Assembly (NCBI GenBank): GCA_015661035.1
Contig: JACVJA010000070.1
Span: forward strand, 1-7,108
DNA length: 7,108 nt
Source: Candidatus Calidifonticultor daggyaiensis
GTDB taxonomy: Bacteria > Actinomycetota > Humimicrobiia > Humimicrobiales > Humimicrobiaceae
Direction: 5' to 3'
Positions 1 through 5,197 of the stretch are shown here, in pieces. Position numbers and translations under genes: made by a program. The notes beneath the pieces are model-generated. The model did not search any database and had not been told where the DNA came from. It worked only from the letters and a program-made list of their open reading frames with translations. Positions within the stretch are counted from its first letter, which is position 1. Each line of letters begins with the position of its first letter.

Positions 1-154
1 TCCATATTTTTAAAAACTCTTTTTTTGCTTTTTGCTATATAAAAAAAATTAAAATTAACTACCTTTGCATAAAATAAACTAGCTTTAAATTTTTTATTTA
101 ATTAGAATTATTTTATTGAATTACATTTATATTAGTAGAAATACCTAAGTAGTC
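1..154. other. A+T-rich non-coding flank downstream of the tRNA
   Basis: No coding sequence, RNA gene or strong hairpin is visible here. The stretch is nearly all A and T, with homopolymer runs (for example around positions 18-27 and 41-48). It lies downstream of the minus-strand tRNA-Thr. I see no G+C-rich stem followed by a T-run that would count as an intrinsic terminator for that transcript. Confidence 0.6.
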
Positions 155-230
155 TGGAGCCGACGACCGGACTTGAACCGGTAACCTGCTCATTACGAAT
201 GAGCTGCTCTACCAGTTGAGCTACATCGGC
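155..230 (-). tRNA. tRNA-Thr with anticodon CGU, CCA encoded
   Basis: On the minus strand this 76-nt segment folds as a complete cloverleaf. The acceptor stem GCCGATG pairs with CGTCGGC with one G-T wobble. The D arm is GCTC/GAGC with a loop containing GG. The anticodon stem GCTCA/TGAGC encloses loop TTCGTAA, so the anticodon is CGT (CGU in RNA), reading ACG threonine codons. The T arm is ACCGG/CCGGT with loop TTCAAGT. The discriminator base is T, followed by a genome-encoded CCA (155-157 on the plus strand as TGG). It lies 95 bp downstream of ricT on the same strand and may be processed from the same transcript. Its stems are far richer in G+C than anything around it, as expected for a structured RNA in an A+T-rich genome. 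Confidence 0.97.
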
Positions 231-272
231 ATTTTAATCTTTACCAATCTTATTTTAATCTTTTCAAGTCTT
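231..272. repeat. Imperfect 21-bp tandem duplication between ricT and tRNA-Thr
   Basis: Positions 231-251 and 252-272 align with 18 of 21 identities: both begin ATTTTAATCTTT and both end TCTT, differing only in the middle. The rest of this 95-bp gap, up to position 325, is T-rich on the plus strand. No terminator is visible, so transcription from ricT into the tRNA is possible. The duplication looks like a slippage product and I see no regulatory meaning in it. Confidence 0.6.
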
Positions 273-325
273 ATCTTATTTATCTTTTTAATTTTTGTAA
301 TATTTTTTTAATATTTCTAATTTTT

Positions 326-1192
326 TTAATTTTTTTGCTCTAAACCTTCTTCTGCTCCTGAATCTTCCTCTGATTTTAGAATTACAACCTCATTGGTTAC
401 TTCTAACTCTGATAATGGTATTAATAATTTATTTCCAGTTTCAAACTCTACAACAATAGATTTTTTTAACGGGTCATAACCCGCAACTGCACCTTTGCCA
501 AATTTTGTCTTTACAACCCTACCTTTCTCAGGGGCTATATCCATAAACTCTTTATAAGAATCATATTCATACTTTAAGCAACACATAAGCCTTCCACAAA
601 TCCCTGAAATTTTTAATGGATTTAAAGGCAAATTTTGGTCCTTTGCCATTTTAATTGAAATAGATTCAAAATCTGTTAAAAAATTCTTACAGCACAAATC
701 CATTCCGCAAGGACCCAATCCTCCAACAATTTTTGCCTCATCTCTAACTCCAATTTGTCTAAGCTCTATCCTAATTTTAAAATATGACGCAAGTTCTTTT
801 ACAATTTCCCTAAAATCTACTCTTTTTTCAGCAGTAAAATAAAAAATCATTTTACTTTTATCAAAAATAATATGAACATCAACTAATTTCATTGAAAGAT
901 TATATTTTTTTGCAAGTTCATTAAATTTTATAGCCCCTTCTTCTTCTTTTGCAAGATTTAAATCCAGTACCGATAAATCATAATCTGTAGCTTTTCTTAT
1001 AACTTTTGTTAAATTGCTATAAGCTACAACATCCTGCTCTATTTCTTCTTGAATGGAAACAACTTCACCTATCTCTGTTACATTATCCATACGGCAAATA
1101 ACTTTATCACCTACTTTAAGTTCAATTCCACCAGAATCAAAAAACTGAATATTTCCGGATTTTCTAAAAATAACACCTACAATCGACGACAT
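326..1192 (-). CDS. ricT: RicT/YaaT-type PSP1-domain protein, regulatory Fe-S complex subunit
   Basis: This 288-residue protein is close to the usual family length (about 275 in Bacillus). It has the PSP1/RicT cysteine signature: GPCGMDLCC at residues 160-168 and GICGRLMCC at 197-205, so the six conserved cysteines are 162, 167, 168, 199, 204 and 205. The intervening NLPLNPLKISG is also typical. An N-terminal beta-rich region precedes the PSP1 domain, and the C-terminal tail after about residue 272 is short and acidic. In Bacillus subtilis RicT forms a [4Fe-4S] complex with RicA (YmcA) and RicF (YlbF) that assists RNase Y in mRNA maturation; that role is inferred here from the family. The ATG start is supported by a GAGGTG ribosome site five bases upstream. 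It follows holB on the same strand after 146 bp. The holB-ricT neighbourhood is common in Firmicutes and some other bacteria. Confidence 0.93.
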   Translation of the reverse strand: MSSIVGVIFRKSGNIQFFDSGGIELKVGDKVICRMDNVTEIGEVVSIQEEIEQDVVAYSNLTKVIRKATDYDLSVLDLNLAKEEEGAIKFNELAKKYNLSMKLVDVHIIFDKSKMIFYFTAEKRVDFREIVKELASYFKIRIELRQIGVRDEAKIVGGLGPCGMDLCCKNFLTDFESISIKMAKDQNLPLNPLKISGICGRLMCCLKYEYDSYKEFMDIAPEKGRVVKTKFGKGAVAGYDPLKKSIVVEFETGNKLLIPLSELEVTNEVVILKSEEDSGAEEGLEQKN

Positions 1193-1197
1193 TTTAA

Positions 1198-1203
1198 CAC
1201 CTC
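1198..1203 (-). promoter_or_regulatory. Ribosome binding site of ricT
   Basis: The minus strand reads GAGGTG, then five bases (TTAAA), then ATG. It is the clearest Shine-Dalgarno match in the window and fixes the ricT start. It also shows that this genome uses canonical ribosome sites despite its base composition. Confidence 0.85.
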
Positions 1204-1234
1204 AACCAAATTTTTAATTTCAAATTTTAAATTT

Positions 1235-1256
1235 TCATTACTAATTCATTACTAAT
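1235..1256. repeat. Perfect 11-bp tandem duplication upstream of ricT
   Basis: TCATTACTAAT occurs at 1235-1245 and again at 1246-1256 with no spacer. It lies 43 bp upstream of the ricT start, inside the candidate promoter region. Two adjacent copies of this length suggest a recent slippage event. Confidence 0.8.
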
Positions 1257-1284
1257 TAAATTTAATTAATAAGTTTACTCTCAA
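1255..1284 (-). promoter_or_regulatory. Weak candidate sigma-70-type promoter for ricT
   Basis: On the minus strand TTGAGA (1279-1284) is followed after 18 bases by TTTAAT (1255-1260), a fair match to a vegetative -35/-10 pair. It would place transcription start about 55 bases before the ricT ATG. In DNA this rich in A+T such matches arise easily by chance, so this is only a candidate. ricT may equally be read from the tmk promoter. Confidence 0.25.
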
Positions 1285-1304
1285 TATTAATCGCTATTTG
1301 TATT

Positions 1305-1323
1305 ATTATTAATTATTAATAAT
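1305..1323. repeat. All-A/T inverted repeat just after holB
   Basis: ATTATTAAT (1305-1313) and ATTAATAAT (1315-1323) are perfect inverted arms around one base, 16 bp beyond the holB stop codon. The stem has no G or C and no following T-run on the minus strand. It could mildly stabilise the holB mRNA 3' end but does not qualify as an intrinsic terminator. Confidence 0.4.
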
Positions 1324-1338
1324 TTAATTACCATATTT

Positions 1339-2517
1339 TTAACTTAACTTTTGTAATGATAAGAAAACACTATCCAGCAAAAGTTCATTATTTACAGAAT
1401 AATTTAAATTTTCTCTTTTCTTTTCAATTTCTTCGATTAATCCAAGTAAGCTTTTTACATTAATATTTAATAAATTTTCTTTTATAAAATCATAATTGCT
1501 AGAATAATTTAAAAACTCTTTACTTACTCCCAAAGAAACTGAAATTATATCATCAAGCCAGGCTGTAATTATATCAAAAACTGAATTTAAGCCAACAGTA
1601 TAATAACGCTTAACTTCTTTTTTAAAATTATCTGTTAATTCTTTCTCAATTTTTTTTAATTCCTGGTTTGTTGCCCCTGCATTTTTATAGTCAATAATAA
1701 CTCTTAAATCATCTTTAGATTGTATGGGCTCATTTTCCTTTAAAAACCTCAATATATTATTTGATAATCCTAACATATTAATTAAATTAGAAGATTCTAA
1801 ACTTGATTCCTGTTTAAATTTGAAAATCTCTTTAAATGCTTTATCTATAATTATATAAAGTTTGTAAGATGCATCATTAATTTGAGATGTCTCAATTAAA
1901 GTATAACCCTTTAAATCGACACTTAAATCATTTTTTAAATCATCCTTTAACTCAAACTTTGTCTTATCTTCTAATTCCTTGTTTAAATCTCCCTTTAAAT
2001 TTTCTTTTAAATCCCAATTAAAATTAATACACCTTGATTTTATTGTTTTTAAAACTCCATCAATATTTTCAGTTAACAAAATAAAAACACTCTTAGAGTC
2101 TGGTGGTTCTTCTAAAGTTTTTAAAAATTTATTTGCTGCATCCCTGCTAAATAAATCGGCTTCTCTTATTATACAGATTTTAAAAAAGTCAGATTTTGGA
2201 GTCAGAATTATAAATTCTTGAATCTCCTTTACTGCCTTTAGCTGAATGCTATTCAAGGCTCCCTTTGGTCTAACAAAAAACAAACTTTCAAAATTTTTAT
2301 TTAAAGTTTTTTGACATATAATGCACTTCCCACAACCTTTTTCTTTACAATTTATTGATGCAGCAAATTTTAATGATATTGTAGTTAAAAATTCTATATT
2401 ACTACCATAAAAAAGATATGCATGTGAAATATTTCCAGATTCTATGGAAGAATTTAAAATAAAAATGTTTGAATTATTTTTATCAGTATCTTTTAAAAAA
2501 TTATAAAGTTCTAACAT
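1339..2517 (-). CDS. holB: DNA polymerase III delta' subunit with a tetrapeptide-repeat insert
   Basis: This 392-residue clamp-loader subunit helps load the sliding clamp at replication forks. The AAA+ core is recognisable: SHAYLFYG at 31-38, four zinc-binding cysteines at 57, 62, 65 and 68, FLKTLEEPP at 131-139 and the SRC motif at 161-163. The P-loop position (about 38-46) lacks the GxGKT lysine, so ATP binding is unlikely, as in E. coli delta'. The protein is longer than the usual 310-340 residues. Part of the excess is a hydrophilic array of nine tetrapeptides (about 169-204) directly after the SRC motif, where the lid domain should begin. The C-terminal collar domain is poorly conserved but helical in character. 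The ATG has AAGGA almost abutting it, so ribosome-site spacing is poor, but the N-terminus aligns with family starts. It lies downstream of tmk (123-bp gap) and upstream of ricT. Confidence 0.9.
   Translation of the reverse strand: MLELYNFLKDTDKNNSNIFILNSSIESGNISHAYLFYGSNIEFLTTISLKFAASINCKEKGCGKCIICQKTLNKNFESLFFVRPKGALNSIQLKAVKEIQEFIILTPKSDFFKICIIREADLFSRDAANKFLKTLEEPPDSKSVFILLTENIDGVLKTIKSRCINFNWDLKENLKGDLNKELEDKTKFELKDDLKNDLSVDLKGYTLIETSQINDASYKLYIIIDKAFKEIFKFKQESSLESSNLINMLGLSNNILRFLKENEPIQSKDDLRVIIDYKNAGATNQELKKIEKELTDNFKKEVKRYYTVGLNSVFDIITAWLDDIISVSLGVSKEFLNYSSNYDFIKENLLNINVKSLLGLIEEIEKKRENLNYSVNNELLLDSVFLSLQKLS
1906..2013 (-). repeat. Nine 12-bp degenerate tandem units inside holB
   Basis: Read on the minus strand, this 108-bp stretch divides exactly into nine 12-bp units, most resembling GATTTAAAAGAA. 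They encode the tetrapeptides DLKE, NLKG, DLNK, ELED, KTKF, ELKD, DLKN, DLSV and DLKG (residues 169-204). Eight of the nine keep Leu at the second position, and most keep Lys third. The units have diverged at the DNA level, so the array is not brand new. The period of four with regular leucines and alternating charges suggests an amphipathic helix or a charged linker. Confidence 0.85.
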
Positions 2518-2640
2518 ATCCTTCAGATTGCACCTGATAATACTTTAAATTTTATTTCTTTTTTTAGAAGATTAAAAAACTTTATTTATAGGATTTTAAT
2601 AGGTTTTTTTATAAGCTTCCTTATATTTACATATTTAGAT
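2518..2640. other. tmk-holB intergenic gap
   Basis: These 123 bp of A+T-rich sequence separate tmk from holB. A short dyad, TATAAG/CTTATA around CTTC (2610-2625), sits just after the tmk stop codon. On the minus strand it is followed by A residues and not T residues, so it is not a terminator. I see no small gene and no strong promoter, which fits read-through from tmk to holB. Confidence 0.5.
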
Positions 2641-3312
2641 TTAAAATAAAGCCTTTTTCTTTAAAACATCTATTGTATTTCTTTTTATTATATTAAAAAT
2701 TTCATCAATTCCTAAGCTTGCATCTATTACCTTAATTCTTTTTTTAAATCTTTCTGCAGTTTGTATATAGCCTTGACAAATTTTAATTTTAAAATCATCT
2801 TTTTCATGCTCAATTCTGTCCTTAAACTTTTCTTTTTGGCTTGAAACTCTTTCATTGCTTAGCTTAAAATCAAGCAGCAGCAAAAAAGTAATATCAGGAA
2901 TCAACCCCGATGTAGCCCATAAACTCATTTTAAAAATATCATTAAAGCCTAAACCTCTTGCAATACCTTGGTAAGCAATTGTTGAATCAAAAAAACGATC
3001 ACATATTACAATATTTCCTTCTGCCAGTTTAGGAAAAATAACTTTTTCAACAAGTTCAGCTCTTGATGCTAAAAATAAAAGACATTCAGCTTTTGAGGAA
3101 ATACCATCATTTTTATTTGATAGAAGAATTTCTCTTAACTGCTCGCCTATAATAGTGCCGCCAGGCTCTCTAGTTAAAAAAACATTAAACCCAGCTGAAG
3201 TTAAAAACTCACTTAACAATTTAATTTGAGTAGTCTTGCCTGCACCGTCTATGCCTTCAAATGTTATAAAAACACCTTTATAGCTCTTTATTTTTTTATA
3301 AAATAAATTCAA
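2641..3312 (-). CDS. tmk: Thymidylate kinase (dTMP kinase)
   Basis: This 223-residue enzyme phosphorylates dTMP to dTDP with ATP, the committed step shared by de novo and salvage dTTP synthesis. Visible motifs are the P-loop EGIDGAGKTT (19-28), TREPGGT (47-53) for nucleotide binding, the DR motif in DRFFDSTIAYQG (105-116), and a basic LID segment QKEKFKDRIEHE (159-170) followed by GYIQTAERF. A glycine-type P-loop with basic residues in the LID resembles the E. coli (type II) arrangement. Length is near the usual 205-215, with about ten extra residues at the N-terminus. The start is TTG, chosen because GGGGA lies at good spacing before it. It heads the minus-strand run tmk, holB, ricT and is divergent from the LppM-like gene. 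From memory the tmk-holB pair is conserved in Actinobacteria next to topA, which here lies about 3 kb upstream. Confidence 0.95.
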   Translation of the reverse strand: MNLFYKKIKSYKGVFITFEGIDGAGKTTQIKLLSEFLTSAGFNVFLTREPGGTIIGEQLREILLSNKNDGISSKAECLLFLASRAELVEKVIFPKLAEGNIVICDRFFDSTIAYQGIARGLGFNDIFKMSLWATSGLIPDITFLLLLDFKLSNERVSSQKEKFKDRIEHEKDDFKIKICQGYIQTAERFKKRIKVIDASLGIDEIFNIIKRNTIDVLKKKALF

Positions 3313-3316
3313 TTTT

Positions 3317-3321
3317 TCCCC
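3317..3321 (-). promoter_or_regulatory. Ribosome binding site supporting a TTG start for tmk
   Basis: The minus strand reads GGGGA, then AAAA, then TTG. This purine block is one of the few G-rich spots in the gap. It argues that the TTG at 3310-3312 is the true initiator, since no ATG is available before the P-loop. Confidence 0.65.
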
Positions 3322-3348
3322 AGGTTATTAAAAACTAATTATTTTTAT

Positions 3349-3378
3349 ATTTTAACATGTTTATATATTTGTTAAAAT
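3349..3378. promoter_or_regulatory. Perfect 9-bp inverted repeat, possible operator upstream of tmk
   Basis: ATTTTAACA (3349-3357) and TGTTAAAAT (3370-3378) are perfect inverted arms around a 12-bp spacer. The half-site centres are 21 bp apart, two helical turns, which suits a dimeric DNA-binding protein. The element lies 37-66 bp upstream of the tmk start, in the divergent intergenic region. Each arm contains TTAACA, so it may also act as a promoter element. Chance is a real alternative in this base composition. Confidence 0.3.
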
Positions 3379-3403
3379 TAGCAATATAGTCACAATTTTT
3401 CCT

Positions 3404-3427
3404 AATATCTATTATAATATCTATTAT
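3404..3427. repeat. Perfect 12-bp tandem duplication in the divergent intergenic region
   Basis: AATATCTATTAT occurs at 3404-3415 and 3416-3427, with AAT beginning a third partial copy at 3428. The period matches that of the coding arrays in holB and the fumarase alpha gene, although the unit sequence differs. Each copy carries a TATTATAAT-like stretch. Confidence 0.8.
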
Positions 3428-3520
3428 AATTATTAATATACAATATAATTTATCAGTTTATTAGCATTTTGTTTTTTAGTATTTCAGTTTTTATAAGTAT
3501 TGTATTTAAATTACATTTAA

Positions 3521-3546
3521 ATTTTATAATTAAATTTTATAACTAA
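3521..3546 (+). repeat. 13-bp tandem duplication just before the LppM-like gene, with a TATAAT
   Basis: ATTTTATAATTAA (3521-3533) and ATTTTATAACTAA (3534-3546) differ by one base. The first copy contains TATAAT (3525-3530), a possible -10 box. No good -35 lies at standard spacing; TTGTAT at 3500-3505 would need a 19-bp spacer. If it is used, the LppM-like mRNA leader would be only about 10-15 nt, which fits the absence of a ribosome site. Confidence 0.4.
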
Positions 3547-3551
3547 ATTTG

Positions 3552-4442
3552 ATGCTTTCCAAAAAAGAAAAAATTTTTATTAAAAAAAATGGCATTACAA
3601 TTCCTATAAATATAACAATTTTTATCTTATCATTTATTATATTTATATCCACATCTTTACTATTAAGTTTTTTGACATCATGTGATCCTACAACTTTGGA
3701 TATATATACAAAAATAAACTCTAATCTTTCTGGAACTAGAACAATTGAAATTGCAGTTAAAACAAAATATATACAGAAAGGTGAAATTACCTTATCAAAA
3801 AACGAATCAATCTATGACAAAGTTTTAGAAATACTGCCTAAGGGTAAAATTGAGACTTTTGAAAAAGATCAATACACTCATTTTAAATCAATTCAGGAAT
3901 TTGATGACATAAATTTTTTAAAACATGTTTCAATTGATAATTATTCTGAATCGCCTCCAGAAAGATTCTATGCAAAAATAGAAGTAAAGGATTATTTTTT
4001 TTACAGCAACTACTATTTTTATGACTATATAGATATGAATATTGACCAGTCTTTGTTAGATGCTCAAACTGATAATAGTGACTTTGCAAGGCTTTCAAAT
4101 TTGTTTAATGCAGATAAGGATTTATTAAAAATCACTTACCAGGTTAAATTTCCAGTTAAAATTACTAACTCAAATTGTGATATTATTGGTAAAAATAATA
4201 TTGCAATTTGGAACTTAAATTTTGGTGACACAAAAGAAATATTTATTGAAGGAAAAAGAATAAAGTACTTAACCTATATTTTACTAGTAGTTTTAGGCTT
4301 TATTGGCATTTTTATATTGTTTCTAATTGTAGTGCTTATAATAAGCAGGAGGAGGAGAATAAAAATAAGAAAAGATAGGCTGCGTTCATTTGATTCTCAA
4401 AAATCCTCTTATGATAATTATTTTTATAAAGATAAATTTTAA
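3552..4442 (+). CDS. LppM-like (DUF3153-like) lipoprotein with a C-terminal membrane anchor
   Basis: This protein of 296 residues is probably exported. A lysine-rich start is followed by a hydrophobic segment (about 16-40) ending in a lipobox-like LTSC, with Cys44 as the candidate lipidated residue. The extracytoplasmic region (about 45-238) is predicted mainly beta. Its end, with FPVKITNSNCDIIGKNNIAI followed by WNLNFGD, resembles the LppM/DUF3153 pattern of a strand, an NG-like turn and a conserved Trp. A second membrane helix (about 240-264) is followed by RRRR and a basic tail of about 30 residues, predicted cytoplasmic. I used the ATG at 3552; a TTG immediately before it at 3549 is the alternative, and no clear ribosome site precedes either. 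Related proteins are mostly of unknown function; mycobacterial LppM is linked to virulence and cell-envelope effects. Functional assignment here is not possible from sequence alone. It is divergent from tmk and precedes the fumarase beta gene by 148 bp. Confidence 0.7.
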   Translation: MLSKKEKIFIKKNGITIPINITIFILSFIIFISTSLLLSFLTSCDPTTLDIYTKINSNLSGTRTIEIAVKTKYIQKGEITLSKNESIYDKVLEILPKGKIETFEKDQYTHFKSIQEFDDINFLKHVSIDNYSESPPERFYAKIEVKDYFFYSNYYFYDYIDMNIDQSLLDAQTDNSDFARLSNLFNADKDLLKITYQVKFPVKITNSNCDIIGKNNIAIWNLNFGDTKEIFIEGKRIKYLTYILLVVLGFIGIFILFLIVVLIISRRRRIKIRKDRLRSFDSQKSSYDNYFYKDKF

Positions 4443-4464
4443 TTTATTGTAATTTTGGTTTACT

Positions 4465-4501
4465 TTAATTTTTAAAAATTAATAAAAATTAATATTTTTA
4501 T
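4465..4501. repeat. Pair of all-A/T inverted repeats after the LppM-like gene
   Basis: A perfect 18-bp palindrome (4465-4482, TTAATTTTTAAAAATTAA) is followed by an 8-bp-arm hairpin, ATAAAAAT/ATTTTTAT around TAAT (4482-4489 and 4494-4501). They begin 22 bp beyond the stop codon. The stems have no G or C, so termination is doubtful. They may still mark the mRNA 3' end or simply reflect composition. Confidence 0.3.
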
Positions 4502-4515
4502 CAGTTTCATAATTC

Positions 4516-4550
4516 TATAATAAAATTATTATAATAAAATTTTTTATAAT
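4516..4550 (+). promoter_or_regulatory. Three phased TATAAT hexamers upstream of fumarase beta
   Basis: TATAAT occurs at 4516-4521, 4530-4535 and 4545-4550, spaced 14 and 15 bp, within degenerate tandem repeats. The last copy would give a start of transcription about 35 bases before the TTG initiator. No convincing -35 hexamer sits at the right distance from any of them. A promoter is expected here because the beta gene cannot share one with the alpha gene, but which copy is used cannot be told. Confidence 0.3.
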
Positions 4551-4590
4551 GAGATTATAAAATTATAAAAAAATTGAGTGAAAAATATAA

Positions 4591-5124
4591 TTGAATGAGA
4601 AATATATATCTACACCTTTAAATTTTGAAAAAATTAAAGAATTGCGTGCCGGTGATGTTGTTTTTTTAACAGGAAATATTTTAAGTGCAAGAGATGCTGC
4701 TCATAAAAGGTTGGTTGAGGCAATTTTTAACTCTAAAGAACTTCCAATCAATTTAAAGGGTCAGATTATTTTTTATGTTGGGCCATCACCAACACCACCT
4801 GGTAAAGTAAGCGGAAGTATTGGGCCAACTACTTCAGCAAGAATGGATATTTATACAGAACCAATTCTTAAAGCGGGAGTTGTTGCAACAATTGGCAAGG
4901 GCAGCAGAAGCAAAGAAATTAAAGACGTTTTTCTTAAATATAAAGCAGTGTATTTTGTAACATGCGGTGGTGTTTCTGCTTATCTTTCACAAAAGGTAGA
5001 AGATATAAAAATAGTTGCATACCAAGATCTCGGACCAGAAGCAATTTATAGTATCCAAGTTAAAGATTTCCCACTATTCGTTGCTTATGATATTTATGGT
5101 AATGATATATTTAATTTAAATTAA
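4591..5124 (+). CDS. Class I fumarase (or tartrate dehydratase-like) beta subunit
   Basis: This 177-residue protein is the C-terminal-half homologue (FumA C-domain/TtdB family) of the two-subunit [4Fe-4S] hydro-lyases that interconvert fumarate and malate. Landmarks are TPL at 8-10, ARDAAHKR at 33-40, GPSPTPPGKVSGSIGPTTSARMD at 64-86 (shown as one motif; key residues GP, PG, TT and RMD), and GKGSRS at 102-107. Thr80/Thr81, Arg84 and Lys103 match positions reported as active-site residues in characterised class I fumarases. It ends with the usual DFPLFVAYDIYGND. The length is normal for the family. The start is TTG, directly after an in-frame TAA, with only a weak GAG ten bases upstream. Its partner, the alpha subunit, lies next door on the opposite strand, tail to tail across 73 bp. 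Fumarase is more likely than tartrate dehydratase on general grounds, but sequence alone does not settle the substrate. Confidence 0.9.
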   Translation: MNEKYISTPLNFEKIKELRAGDVVFLTGNILSARDAAHKRLVEAIFNSKELPINLKGQIIFYVGPSPTPPGKVSGSIGPTTSARMDIYTEPILKAGVVATIGKGSRSKEIKDVFLKYKAVYFVTCGGVSAYLSQKVEDIKIVAYQDLGPEAIYSIQVKDFPLFVAYDIYGNDIFNLN

Positions 5125-5197
5125 AAATTTTATTTTAATCAGAATGATAATTTCGAGTTAAATATATCAATTGCACTGTAGATGTGAAAGTAAAATT
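5125..5197. other. Convergent gap between the two fumarase subunit genes
   Basis: These 73 bp separate the stop codons of the facing beta and alpha genes. The A+T-palindrome AAAATTTTA occurs near each end (about 5125 and 5192). No G+C-rich stem with a T-run is visible on either strand, so a bidirectional intrinsic terminator cannot be identified. The two mRNAs may overlap as antisense. Confidence 0.5.

Noticed and set aside
1049..1255. Plus-strand open frame of 68 codons over the ricT start
   Set aside because: It is antisense to the well-supported N-terminus of ricT and has no recognisable domain or ribosome site; its composition is that of complementary DNA of a real gene.
1979..2221. Plus-strand open frame of 80 codons within holB
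   Set aside because: It lies wholly antisense to conserved holB motifs (FLKTLEEPP and SRC), so it is a shadow of that gene.
2610..2625. Terminator hairpin after tmk
   Set aside because: The stem is six mostly A/T pairs, and on the transcribed strand it is followed by A residues, so it cannot act as an intrinsic terminator for tmk.
3883..4098. Minus-strand open frame of 71 codons within the LppM-like gene
   Set aside because: It is antisense to a longer frame with signal sequence, lipobox and membrane helix, and shows no family resemblance.
4465..4501. Intrinsic terminator after the LppM-like gene
   Set aside because: The stems contain no G or C and there is no separate T-tract; hairpins of this kind are expected by chance in such A+T-rich DNA. 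Kept only as a low-confidence repeat.
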